The notes beneath the pieces are model-generated. The model was given only the letters and a program-made list of their open reading frames with translations, ran no database searches and had not been told where the DNA came from. A stretch of DNA of 64,000 bases from Weeksellaceae bacterium (GTDB lineage: Bacteria; Bacteroidota; Bacteroidia; Flavobacteriales; Weeksellaceae), in contig JAIBEX010000022.1 of NCBI GenBank assembly GCA_019459455.1, forward strand, positions 186,001 through 250,000, read 5' to 3'. The translations under genes and the position numbers were made by a program. This document shows, one piece after another, positions 34,304 to 43,299 of the stretch; within the stretch, counting starts at the first letter, position 1; each line of letters starts with the position of its first letter.

Positions 34304-35209
34304 ATGCCTATAGAAACCGTTTACAAGAACAGCCATTGCGAATGGATCGATGTGGAGACCCCGGAACTGACCGACCTTACGGTACTGCACCAGCGTTTTG
34401 GAATTGATATGCTGCTGCTGGAGGATACCATAGACCGGGATCACCTGCCTAAATTTGAGGAAAGCGGAAACGTCAAATTCTTCCTGATGAGGGAGAATAC
34501 GGATCTGGAACGGCGGAATCTGGGTGGGGTAAGTGATATCTCAACAAAACTGGGGATCTTCATTGTGAATGGTACCATTATCACCGTTCACCGTATGCGC
34601 ACCAAAAGCATTACCGAAACACTGGAGGAAATATCGGGCAACGCCGATTCCGAAGCATTGAAGGTGGACCATATTGCCCTTATGCTCGCCCTGAAAGTCA
34701 TGAAATCCTTCAACGACGAATGTGATAACCTGATGGAGGTCCTGGATAAGATTGAAGGTGAGATTTTCCTGAAGAACACCTCAGATACCAACCAAATCCG
34801 GAGGCTTTACCGGCTGAAACGCAAATCCGGACTCAATACGCGCCTGCTGAACATCTCCGGAGAGTGGGTGGAAAAGTTCAGAGACCTGAAACTCAAAGCG
34901 GTGGAGGTGGCCGACCTGAAGGACAAATACATGGACGTCAATTCAGATTTCGATCATCTGAATTCGCAGGTGAACAGCCTGATCTCTATGTTTCTGGCGC
35001 TCAGTGACCAGAAAGCCAATCAGGTAATGAAGGTGCTTACGCAGTTTTCGGTTTATTTTCTTCCCATTACGTTCATTGCCGGGGTTTATGGAATGAACTT
35101 CCGGCATATGCCCGAACTGGCGAGCAGGAATGGATATGGACTGACGCTGGGATTAATGGGATTGGTTGTCCTCTTAATCTACATTTATATGCGAAGGAGG
35201 AAATGGTAA
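34304..35209 (+). CDS. corA: CorA family magnesium/cobalt transporter
   Basis: 301 residues: large cytoplasmic N-terminal domain with long helices, then two C-terminal transmembrane helices. The selectivity motif is in GVYGMNFRHMPE at the end of the first helix (canonical YGMNF), and the protein ends in a basic tail (YMRRRKW). Forms a homopentamer for Mg2+ uptake. Divergent from the FabH-like gene. Confidence 0.92.
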   Translation: MPIETVYKNSHCEWIDVETPELTDLTVLHQRFGIDMLLLEDTIDRDHLPKFEESGNVKFFLMRENTDLERRNLGGVSDISTKLGIFIVNGTIITVHRMRTKSITETLEEISGNADSEALKVDHIALMLALKVMKSFNDECDNLMEVLDKIEGEIFLKNTSDTNQIRRLYRLKRKSGLNTRLLNISGEWVEKFRDLKLKAVEVADLKDKYMDVNSDFDHLNSQVNSLISMFLALSDQKANQVMKVLTQFSVYFLPITFIAGVYGMNFRHMPELASRNGYGLTLGLMGLVVLLIYIYMRRRKW

Positions 35210-35324
35210 AAAACAGGAAAAACACCTTTTTTTGGGGTGTTCATATTTTCACTTTCATTTTATCCTTAATTTTGAGTTACTAACAACCAACTTGCTGTAA
35301 ATGCAAGGATGTAAACTCAAAGTG

Positions 35325-36905
35325 ATGAATACTGACCAACTGAACAGTCTGCTGCAGGACAGTACACTGAATAAGGAATCCAGAGCACTTCTTACGCAAC
35401 TTCATGAAAGAATATCAGCCAAGGAATTCTCGGACATCCTTGATTCGCAGGGGAACCAATATATAAACTTTGTACAGGAGGGAGGCGGAGTTTGGGGAAC
35501 TGCACTCGTAGGTTACCTGTATGCGCTTGAAACATTTGGTATCCGCTTCCTCCGGATTGCCGGAACCAGCGCAGGGGCTATCAATACTATCCTGATCGCT
35601 GCCCTGGGCGACCGGTCCAGGAATAAAAGTACGGCCATCAAGAATATCCTCTTCAAGTGGAACTTCGTTGAATTCATGGATGGTAAGCCCATTGTAAAAA
35701 AAATGATTGGCAAGCTGCTTAAAAACAAAAGTTACGTAAAGAGAACCCTTTTCGCAGTTGCCGTTCTGATATTTTTAATCCTCCTTTTCCCCTTCCTGAA
35801 TCTGTTTCTGAAGCTCTCATCGTGGTTTTATTTTATCCCTTTTCTAATCTTGGTTACGCTTGCCCTGAATGTAAAATATTACTACCAACTGTTCAGGACG
35901 AACAGGATCGGGCTGAATCCCGGGAATTCATTTGAGAGGAAACTGAAGGACACGCTGGATGAATTTGGCATAAAGACGATTGAGGAACTGAACGCAGTCT
36001 ACAATAAAAAAGGGCCGGATCTTAAACTCAATTACAGAAGGGGTAACGGCGCGGAGTATTACAACAATGCCCTGGCTCATGTTGAAAAAATACACCTGGA
36101 AAAAGCAGGTTCGATTGATGAAAACCGGTACCGCACTTTTCTGGAAACCATGAAGAGTACAGAACTTCACAAAATCAATCCTTTTGCCTTGCTGCGTTCT
36201 GATTACACGGTCATTACTACGGACATTAATTCGAAAATAAAGGTGGAATTTCCAAAAATGGCCGACCTTTACTGGACCGCGAATGACATCTGTAACATCA
36301 GCCCCGCTAAATTTGTTCGTGCTTCCATGTCGGTGCCGTATTTTTTTGAACCCCTGGTCCAAAAGATCAACCGCTCCGAAGCAGAGATCGTGAATGCCTG
36401 GAAATTCTGGCTGAATGCCGATCCCAAAACGGTATTTGATGAGGCGGTATTCATTGACGGGGGAAGCATTTCCAATTTCCCGATTGATATTTTTCATGAA
36501 CCCGATATTTTTTATCCCAGAATCCCTGTTTTTGGCGTGCGGCTTACGGACAGCAGTGAACAGGGTTCGCAGAACGGGCTCGGGAGCATGAGAATACTGA
36601 AAACGCCTTTCTCATTTCTGGTAAACATCATTGACACGCTGAAGGGTTATAATGATAAGACCTTCCTTAATAAATACACCTTCTACAGCAAACACAGTAT
36701 CCAGACAGTGGACTGCAGTCCCAGCAACTGGCTGAATTTCTTTATGGAAGATCCGGAAAAAATCGAACTCTTTAACAAAGGGTTCCGTGCCGGCCTGGAA
36801 TTCCTGGACCGTTTTGACTGGGAGAAATATAAAACAGAAAGAATGCTTGTAGCACTTAAAGAGCGCAAAATCCTGAAGGACGAAAACGAACACACGGTGG
36901 GATAA
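35325..36905 (+). CDS. Patatin-like phospholipase with a membrane insertion
   Basis: 526 residues from MNTDQLNSLLQDS (an in-frame Met at 35301 would add 8). Glycine loop EGGGVWG, nucleophile S82 in GTSAG and catalytic aspartate in FIDGGSISNFP form the Ser-Asp dyad of patatins. Between them, about residues 137-190, two strongly hydrophobic helices (LFAVAVLIFLILLFPFL...WFYFIPFLILVTLAL) are inserted, which should anchor the enzyme in the membrane. Acts on acyl esters; substrate unknown. Confidence 0.85.
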   Translation: MNTDQLNSLLQDSTLNKESRALLTQLHERISAKEFSDILDSQGNQYINFVQEGGGVWGTALVGYLYALETFGIRFLRIAGTSAGAINTILIAALGDRSRNKSTAIKNILFKWNFVEFMDGKPIVKKMIGKLLKNKSYVKRTLFAVAVLIFLILLFPFLNLFLKLSSWFYFIPFLILVTLALNVKYYYQLFRTNRIGLNPGNSFERKLKDTLDEFGIKTIEELNAVYNKKGPDLKLNYRRGNGAEYYNNALAHVEKIHLEKAGSIDENRYRTFLETMKSTELHKINPFALLRSDYTVITTDINSKIKVEFPKMADLYWTANDICNISPAKFVRASMSVPYFFEPLVQKINRSEAEIVNAWKFWLNADPKTVFDEAVFIDGGSISNFPIDIFHEPDIFYPRIPVFGVRLTDSSEQGSQNGLGSMRILKTPFSFLVNIIDTLKGYNDKTFLNKYTFYSKHSIQTVDCSPSNWLNFFMEDPEKIELFNKGFRAGLEFLDRFDWEKYKTERMLVALKERKILKDENEHTVG

Positions 36906-36930
36906 TTGGATAAGCAACAAAACAACTTCT

Positions 36931-37473
36931 ATGGACGATATTTTAAAGATCATCATTACCGCTGTACTGAGTGGGGCTGTAGTGTCAGCCGTTATCGCAA
37001 TCATTTTCAAGAGAAAGACGGAAACCATAACTGCGGAGATAAAGAATCAGTTTGAAATGAACCTGCTGAGGCAGAAAACAGGCCAGCAATGGAAGGAGAA
37101 AGCGATTACTGAACTGTATGGACCTTTGAACTACCATTTCACCAGAACAAAGAAGGCTTTCATGCGGTACAGCGAGAAAAACGTTTATCTGGAAGCTTTT
37201 GTCCTGAAGGATTCCAATGAGAAGATCAGGAACCTCCTTCTGGAAAAATCCTACCTGATCTCACCGGACCTTTCCGAAGATGCCGAAAAACTAATTACCC
37301 ATTACGACGTTTGGCTGGAACAGTTTCATAAACTCCGGGAAAACCCGAAACCCGAAGAGGTGGCTGCTACTTTCGTTTTTGTGGAGAGCCTTGGATTTGG
37401 GTTTCCGCGCGAAGCGGAGACAAAATTTAAAGACAAGTACCGTGAACTTTGGGAAGAGATATACCGGTCATAA
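36931..37473 (+). CDS. Hypothetical membrane-anchored protein
   Basis: 180 residues: one N-terminal transmembrane helix (about 5-27) and a helical cytoplasmic domain of about 150 residues (KEKAITELYGPLNYHFTRTK). Similar proteins are scattered in bacteria without known function. It follows the patatin gene by 25 nt and may be co-transcribed. Confidence 0.65.
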   Translation: MDDILKIIITAVLSGAVVSAVIAIIFKRKTETITAEIKNQFEMNLLRQKTGQQWKEKAITELYGPLNYHFTRTKKAFMRYSEKNVYLEAFVLKDSNEKIRNLLLEKSYLISPDLSEDAEKLITHYDVWLEQFHKLRENPKPEEVAATFVFVESLGFGFPREAETKFKDKYRELWEEIYRS

Positions 37474-37520
37474 TTTTTTCGGACATTCATGAAAATTAGC
37501 GGTGGTATCAAATAAATTTA

Positions 37521-37528
37521 TATATTTG
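37521..37528 (+). promoter_or_regulatory. Promoter -7 element of the Cys-rich small protein
   Basis: TATATTTG, 33 nt before the start codon. Confidence 0.45.
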
Positions 37529-37561
37529 GCGAAGATTTAAACCAATACAAATCAATCTGAT

Positions 37562-37777
37562 ATGAAAAAAATGATTACAGTTCTGGCAGTTACCGCTTTT
37601 ACATTGGGTTTTGCACAGGTAGCTCCCAAGAAATCCTGCTGCGCCGGCAAAGACGCTAAGGAATGCAAAATGGGCGATAAGAAAACGGCTAAAGCATGTA
37701 CAATGAAAGGTCATAAAGATTGCAAGACGTCTTGTGATGCCAAAGCGAAGAAAATGGTTGTGAAAAACGCAGCTTAA
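37562..37777 (+). CDS. Small exported Cys- and Lys-rich protein
   Basis: 71 residues with a signal peptide ending about AFTLGFAQ. The mature part of about 52 residues has six cysteines (26, 27, 35, 46, 54, 58) and many lysines (KSCCAGKDAKECKMGDKK). This could bind metal or form disulfides; no family recognised. Own promoter and a strong terminator suggest a highly expressed single gene. Confidence 0.65.
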   Translation: MKKMITVLAVTAFTLGFAQVAPKKSCCAGKDAKECKMGDKKTAKACTMKGHKDCKTSCDAKAKKMVVKNAA

Positions 37778-37796
37778 GACTTCTGACAAAGATTTG

Positions 37797-37822
37797 AACC
37801 ACCCGCCGGGTGGTTTTTTTTA
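37797..37822 (+). terminator. Terminator between the Cys-rich gene and holB
   Basis: A perfect 8-bp stem AACCACCC / GGGTGGTT with a 3-nt loop is followed by eight T. Confidence 0.85.
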
Positions 37823-38935
37823 TGGTGTTTTGTGGATGTATCTTGAAAGTTTAATCCCCAAATCGGTCCACACAATTTTGGCATTCGCGTTTCGCTGGAG
37901 GTGATAGTCGGCCTCATTTATTTCCTGAATGATACTTTCGATATTGGCACCGTGAATGAATTTTGAAAAACTGTCCCAGTTAAATCCAGCCAGCTCAATT
38001 TTCTTATAGACCAGGTCCGGCATGCCGTAGTTTTGCAGCATGGCCAGGCGGAACATTTCTGCACAGTAATCCAAAAAGTTCTTCTGTTTTTCCCGGTTCC
38101 AGCTGGCAATGGTCCGTGCCCAGCCAATGATGTTTTTCAGGAATTCAGGTTTCTTTTTAACCTGGAAGGCGTCGCGCACCCACTGTACAAAAAGTTCCTC
38201 GAATTCGGTGCTTCCTTCGGTGGTCAGAAGTTTCAGCGCAGTATTAAGGTTTCCCTGTGCCTGGTGGATTACTTCCCTCATCTTTTCTTCAGAAAGCGTA
38301 TGGTTGGCTTTCAGGAAATTTTCGATGTCCCCGTCGTCAAGTCTCGGAACCTCTACGACCTGTGTCCTGGAAAGGATGGTGGGTAAGAAATCATCTGTAT
38401 TCTCGGCAGTAAGTATGATGACGGTTTTCTCCGGCGGTTCCTCCAGGAATTTCAGAAGTTTGTTGGAAGCCGGTGCATTCATTTTGTCGGCCCTCCAGAT
38501 GATCAGGATTTTTGTGCCGCCTTCAAAACTTTTAAGCGCAAATTTCTGATTCTGTTCATCCACTTCGTCAGCAGAGATGAAAAGCTGCTTATTCTCTGAC
38601 TCCAGGAAGCCGCTCCAATCGTCAAAACTGGCATAAGGGTTCTCCAGAATCATCTCCCGAAACTGATAAAAGAACCTTTTGCTGAGAGAATTATTCTTCT
38701 CGCTATACGCAGGAAAACTGATATGAAGGTCCAGATGGTTTAAATGTGCCACTTTATCCGCGGCGGCTTGGTTTTCGCCACTCAGGATTTCCTCCGCATA
38801 AGCAAGAGCAAGCGGTAGGGTGCCGTAGCCCTCTTTGCCCAGGAAAAGCTGTGCGTGGCTCACCCTGTTATCACCAATACTTTTTTTGAGTTGTTCTTTC
38901 AGCGGTTGCTGTCCAGCGATACGGTCCCAATTCAT
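37820..38935 (-). CDS. holB: DNA polymerase III subunit delta'
   Basis: 371 residues of the clamp-loader AAA+ fold: MNWDRIAGQQPLKEQLKKS, RVSHAQLFLGKEGYG in place of a working Walker A, KMNAPASNKLLKFLEEPPE and the sensor stretch FLPTILSRTQVVEVP. It assembles with tau/gamma and delta to load the sliding clamp. The zinc cysteines of E. coli HolB are absent, as usual in this phylum. Confidence 0.85.
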   Translation of the reverse strand: MNWDRIAGQQPLKEQLKKSIGDNRVSHAQLFLGKEGYGTLPLALAYAEEILSGENQAAADKVAHLNHLDLHISFPAYSEKNNSLSKRFFYQFREMILENPYASFDDWSGFLESENKQLFISADEVDEQNQKFALKSFEGGTKILIIWRADKMNAPASNKLLKFLEEPPEKTVIILTAENTDDFLPTILSRTQVVEVPRLDDGDIENFLKANHTLSEEKMREVIHQAQGNLNTALKLLTTEGSTEFEELFVQWVRDAFQVKKKPEFLKNIIGWARTIASWNREKQKNFLDYCAEMFRLAMLQNYGMPDLVYKKIELAGFNWDSFSKFIHGANIESIIQEINEADYHLQRNANAKIVWTDLGIKLSRYIHKTP

Positions 38936-39100
38936 GCTTCAAAGATAAGAATTTTGGACATCAGAAGGAAGTGTGGAGGAGAGGGTGAAGTTATCGACCT
39001 TATAACCTGTGCAACATCCCGCAATCACTTAACAAACTTTAACCAAAGTAAATTTCCTCAATTCAGTAATAATTAAGATATTTGCGCATTATTTTAAAAA

Positions 39101-40381
39101 ATGAGAATGAAACATATTTTCGCCTTATCCTTCATTACTGCGGGTTTTTTCCTAAACGCACAAAACATTGGAAATTCTCCCTACGCCGCATACGGAATTG
39201 GGGATGTAAAATATGACAATACAGTGGAAAATTCGGCTATGGCTGGTCTGTCCACCGCTTATATTACCGACTTTAACAGCAGTTTTAATTTCAGGAATCC
39301 GGCTGCGAACGAAAATCTGCAACTTACCACCATAAAGGTTGAAGCCACCAATGAGAACAATTTTTTTAAGTCGGATTACAACAATTACAAGGTAACGAAG
39401 CATTCCACATATCTTTCAAACCTATCAATCGCTTTTCCAATCACGGAGAAGATGAAGTTTGGATTGGGATATCAGCCGTACAGTTCCAAGAGTTATAACA
39501 TATTGGTGACCGAAACACTGGGTGACGGTTCCGTACGGGCGAACACTTTTCGTGGCGAAGGAAGTTTGAACACGGTTCAGGGTGCACTTTCCTACCAGGT
39601 AACTCCAGAATTCGGTTTGGGTTTACGGACCAACTTCTACTTCGGTAATCTTTATGACATTGATGAACTGGCCTACTCAAACGCTGAACTCATCAACGGT
39701 TACGAAACAAGAAACCGCGTGAACAACTTTAATTTCACGGTGGGGACAACGTATCAGAAAAAATACGAAAATGACAGAAAACTGACCCTTGGTGCGACTA
39801 CAACCTTTGGGAACAGCAGTAAAATGGAGTCTTATTACACCAACAGCACGTATTTCTACAATTCTGCTGGAGTGAAGAATTATATAAGCGTCGTAGAGGA
39901 GCGCAACAGTACCGCAAACAACCTTCTTCCGCTCGAAGCTTCGGTTGGAGCAGGTTTTGGACACAACCTCCGTTGGTTTGTCGGTTCCCAGGTGGACTAC
40001 CGAAAAGGCGAAACCATACAGTTTGTAGGTCAGGATTTTGAATACAAGGATTCCTACAGGATCTCTGCGGGGGGATGGATTTTACCTAACGCCAATAATT
40101 TCAGAAATTATTTCGAGCGTATCATCTACCGGTATGGTGCTTTTTATGAGAAGGGAAATCTGAACATCAACAATACAGATATCAACAAATTCGGCATTAC
40201 TTTCGGCGCCACACTGCCGTTCAAAAATACTTCCCTGAACAGGATGACAGGTCTTGATGTAGGAGTGGAACTCGGTAAAAGAGGGACCCTGCAGAACAAC
40301 TTGGTAAACCAGAATTTTATCAATTTAAAAGTTGGTTTCAATTTTGCCGACCGCTGGTTCCAAAAGCGTCTTTACAACTAA
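39101..40381 (+). CDS. Outer-membrane beta-barrel protein, hypothetical
   Basis: About 425 residues with signal MKHIFALSFITAGFFLNAQ (Met at 39101 or 39107). Repeated amphipathic strands rich in Tyr/Gly/Asn and a C-terminal aromatic strand (LKVGFNFADRWF) suggest a barrel of FadL or general porin type. It precedes lptC by 2 nt, so a role at the outer membrane fits; cargo unknown. Confidence 0.7.
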   Translation: MRMKHIFALSFITAGFFLNAQNIGNSPYAAYGIGDVKYDNTVENSAMAGLSTAYITDFNSSFNFRNPAANENLQLTTIKVEATNENNFFKSDYNNYKVTKHSTYLSNLSIAFPITEKMKFGLGYQPYSSKSYNILVTETLGDGSVRANTFRGEGSLNTVQGALSYQVTPEFGLGLRTNFYFGNLYDIDELAYSNAELINGYETRNRVNNFNFTVGTTYQKKYENDRKLTLGATTTFGNSSKMESYYTNSTYFYNSAGVKNYISVVEERNSTANNLLPLEASVGAGFGHNLRWFVGSQVDYRKGETIQFVGQDFEYKDSYRISAGGWILPNANNFRNYFERIIYRYGAFYEKGNLNINNTDINKFGITFGATLPFKNTSLNRMTGLDVGVELGKRGTLQNNLVNQNFINLKVGFNFADRWFQKRLYN

Positions 40382-40383
40382 CA

Positions 40384-40971
40384 ATGAACTTTCTTTACGG
40401 TATAAAATTAAACAATATAGCCTTCCTTCTGGGTCTGGCTATATTTTTTGTATCCTGTGAAGAGGATTTGGCCGATGTGAACTCCGCAGAAAAAAAGGTG
40501 AATTTCCCCTCTCAGATTATCTATGATGCGAAAATCGTGCAGCGGGATTCCGGTATGGTAAAAATGAGGGCAACTGCGCCCCTGATTGAAAAATTTGAAC
40601 TCATTGACACCCCTTATGTTGTGGCCAGGAAAGGCATCAACATCGAGTATTTTGATAAGAAAAATCCGGGGAAACCTGGGAAGATCACTGCGAAATTTGC
40701 CAAGATGACCGAGATGAAGAAGTTTTATGAAGCCCGCGGCAATGTAAAAGTCGTTACGAGCGAGGGTCAGATGTTTGCCATGCAGAGTGTGTTCTGGGAT
40801 CAGGGAAAGAAGGAAATCTATACGTCCGATACGGTATTCGTAACCGACAAGGATGGTTCCACACTTGTTGCAGCCAATGGAATGCGTGCGAAAGATGATT
40901 TCTCGGAATATACCTTCTTCAACAATTCCGGCGACATCAACGCAAAAAAAATACCTGAAAAGAGCAGATAG
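40384..40971 (+). CDS. lptC: LPS export protein LptC
   Basis: 195 residues with an N-terminal hydrophobic segment and a Cys (AIFFVSCEED) that could be lipidated. The rest matches the LptC/OstA-type beta-jellyroll: PSQIIYDAKIVQRDSGMVKMRATAP, then YEARGNVKVVTSEGQMFAMQSVFWDQGKKEIYTS (shown in part here as GNVKVVTSEGQMF). LptC moves LPS from the LptBFG transporter to LptA in the periplasm. Confidence 0.85.
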   Translation: MNFLYGIKLNNIAFLLGLAIFFVSCEEDLADVNSAEKKVNFPSQIIYDAKIVQRDSGMVKMRATAPLIEKFELIDTPYVVARKGINIEYFDKKNPGKPGKITAKFAKMTEMKKFYEARGNVKVVTSEGQMFAMQSVFWDQGKKEIYTSDTVFVTDKDGSTLVAANGMRAKDDFSEYTFFNNSGDINAKKIPEKSR

Positions 40972-41056
40972 TCTAATTGTATTTCAGTGTGCAAATGGGT
41001 AAATGGATTGCCTGCTAATTCCACCGGATTCCTTATCTTTAAATAAATTAACAAAT

Positions 41057-42106
41057 ATGCGTTTTCATGCAATCGGCCTTATGTCCGGCACCAGTCTGGA
41101 CGGTCTGGATATCTGCTATGCTTCCTTTGAAAAAAACAGCAACGGAATCTGGAACTTTGAAATCCTGACAGCGGAAACACTTCCATATGCACCCAGATGG
41201 GAGAAAAGGTTACGAAAGGCTATCGAAATTATGGCCGAGGAACTGTTCGAACTGCATTCGGAATACGGCTTTTATCTGGGCGAAAAAGTACAGCAGTTCA
41301 TAAAGAAAAACCAGATCCATCAGCTGGAAGTCATTGCTTCCCATGGTCACACCGTGTTTCATCAGCCACAGAAAAGGTTTACCGTTCAAATCGGTGACGG
41401 AAGAGCCATAAAAATACTGAACAGCGTACCTGTAGCGTACGATTTTCGAAGTGGAGATGTCCTTTTGGGAGGTAACGGGGCACCTCTGGTTCCGATTGGA
41501 GACCGCTTGCTTTTCAGTGAATATGATGCCTGCCTTAATCTGGGAGGATTTTCCAATATCTCAATGGAAGTCGAAGGGCAAAGGATGGCCTTTGATATTT
41601 GCCCTGTGAACATCGTCCTTAATTTTTACGCAGGAAAACTCCGGCAGAAATTTGATGAGAATGGGCAGCTTGCGGCATCGGGAATCGTAAATGTAAAGGT
41701 CCTTGAAAAACTGGACAGTCTTAAATTTTACAGTCAGCCTCCGCCGAAATCTCTGGGACTGGAGTGGGTGAATAAGGAAGTATTTCCGAAACTGAAAGGC
41801 CTGAAACCCGAAGATGCGCTTGCGACCTTTACGGAACATGCTGCCGAGAAAATAGCGTCAGTCTTCATCAGTTATGGACTGAAGAACGTGCTCATCACCG
41901 GTGGTGGCGCTTATAACCGCTACCTGATAGAGAAAATAAAGGAAAAGTCGGCGAGCTCGGTAGTTATTCCTGAGAATGAACTTGTTGATTTCAAGGAGGC
42001 GCTTATTTTTGCTTTTATGGGTTTGCTGCGGTTACATGATGAAGTGAACGTGCTGCATTCGACTACAGGCAGTTCAACCGATCATTGCAGCGGTCTATTG
42101 GTGTAA
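41057..42106 (+). CDS. anmK: Anhydro-N-acetylmuramic acid kinase
   Basis: Phosphorylates and opens 1,6-anhydro-MurNAc during cell wall recycling. 349 residues from MRFHAIGLMSGTSLDGLD, the typical phosphate-binding start; SHGHTVFHQP, GGNGAPLVPIGD and ITGGGAYNRYL complete the ASKHA fold. The upstream start at 41003 is rejected since MRFHAIG begins the conserved domain. Confidence 0.92.
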   Translation: MRFHAIGLMSGTSLDGLDICYASFEKNSNGIWNFEILTAETLPYAPRWEKRLRKAIEIMAEELFELHSEYGFYLGEKVQQFIKKNQIHQLEVIASHGHTVFHQPQKRFTVQIGDGRAIKILNSVPVAYDFRSGDVLLGGNGAPLVPIGDRLLFSEYDACLNLGGFSNISMEVEGQRMAFDICPVNIVLNFYAGKLRQKFDENGQLAASGIVNVKVLEKLDSLKFYSQPPPKSLGLEWVNKEVFPKLKGLKPEDALATFTEHAAEKIASVFISYGLKNVLITGGGAYNRYLIEKIKEKSASSVVIPENELVDFKEALIFAFMGLLRLHDEVNVLHSTTGSSTDHCSGLLV

Positions 42107-42196
42107 GACTTGTGCAGATTAAGTGCGGTACCGCCGCCCGATAAAACAAATGCTGACATTTAACTCCAAAAATTTCACCTTTCAGCCATTTAGAAA

Positions 42197-42204
42197 TATC
42201 TTTG
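42197..42204 (+). promoter_or_regulatory. -7 element upstream of the nucleoid-associated gene
   Basis: TATCTTTG, 22 nt before the start codon. Confidence 0.4.
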
Positions 42205-42226
42205 CACACCTCAAGTAAAATCATCT

Positions 42227-43243
42227 ATGCTTTCAAAAATAATTGTTCACCGGGTAGGAAATAAAATTAATCAGGAGTCTTTAATTCTTTCTCAGGAAGA
42301 GCTGCAACCGGATAACGAGATGAAGGAAGTGCTGGAGGATTTTTTCCTGAAATCATTTAAGTCGGAAGAGCAGTTCCAGTTTTACAGCGACACGTATCTG
42401 GTGAACAATCCCATCTACAGTTCCGTTTCGGAAATATTTGAGGACCGCGAAAAGTTCATATACGAAGCTGAAAACATCGCCCAGCACCTTTACCACATAT
42501 CAGAAAATCCACGGGTGCAAAGTGGCGAATTATTCATTGTTTATTTTGAAGGTGAGGAAAATGCAGACGGCAATAAGATTGATACAATCGGCATATTCAA
42601 AACAGAAAACAAAAATCCTTTCCTCAAAATTTATCCTAAAAACGAAGCCTTCGAAATAGAAAAGGACTACGGCATCGGGCTGTCAAAACTCGATAAAGGT
42701 GCACTAATCTACAACAGCAGTAAGGAAACAGGTTTTGCAGTATCTGTGGTCGACAATAATAAAAACGGGGACCTGTATTATTGGTTTGAGGATTTCCTGA
42801 AGGTGAAACAGCGCGACGATGAATACTTCCATACGCAGGAAACCCTGTCCGTTTATAAGGATTTTATCACCAAACAGCTGCCTCATGAATTTGAGACTAC
42901 CAAAGCCGACCAGGCCGACTTTCTGAATAAGTCCATCACCTTTTTCAAGGAAAAGGAGACCTTTGATTTCGATGAATTCACAAAGGAAGTATTGGAAGAC
43001 AAAAATGTAATTGAAAGTTTCAGTAATTTTAAATCCGATTATGAACAGGAAATGCAGGTGTCCATTTCGGAGGATTTCGCAATCAGTGAGGCTGCAGTAA
43101 AAAAGCAGAGCCGGGGGTTCAAAAGCGTCATCAAACTCGACAAAAATTTTCATATTTACGTTCACGGCGACCGTAAGATGATTGAAACTGGACAGGATGA
43201 AAAGGGAAAGTACTATCGCCTTTATTTTGAGGAGGAGAAGTAA
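42227..43243 (+). CDS. Nucleoid-associated protein (NdpA/YejK family)
   Basis: 338 residues of the 37-kDa nucleoid-associated family: MLSKIIVHRVGNK at the N-terminus, and GIGLSKLDKGALIYN and FKSVIKLDKNFHIYVHG near the C-terminus. E. coli YejK binds DNA and interacts with topoisomerase IV. No neighbours of related function. Confidence 0.8.
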   Translation: MLSKIIVHRVGNKINQESLILSQEELQPDNEMKEVLEDFFLKSFKSEEQFQFYSDTYLVNNPIYSSVSEIFEDREKFIYEAENIAQHLYHISENPRVQSGELFIVYFEGEENADGNKIDTIGIFKTENKNPFLKIYPKNEAFEIEKDYGIGLSKLDKGALIYNSSKETGFAVSVVDNNKNGDLYYWFEDFLKVKQRDDEYFHTQETLSVYKDFITKQLPHEFETTKADQADFLNKSITFFKEKETFDFDEFTKEVLEDKNVIESFSNFKSDYEQEMQVSISEDFAISEAAVKKQSRGFKSVIKLDKNFHIYVHGDRKMIETGQDEKGKYYRLYFEEEK

Positions 43244-43266
43244 TTTATTATGTTAAATAATTATTT

Positions 43267-43274
43267 TATATTTG
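43267..43274 (+). promoter_or_regulatory. bphP promoter -7 element
   Basis: TATATTTG, 25 nt before the ATG at 43300. Confidence 0.45.
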
Positions 43275-43299
43275 CCTATTATTTTCATTTCAATTGCCT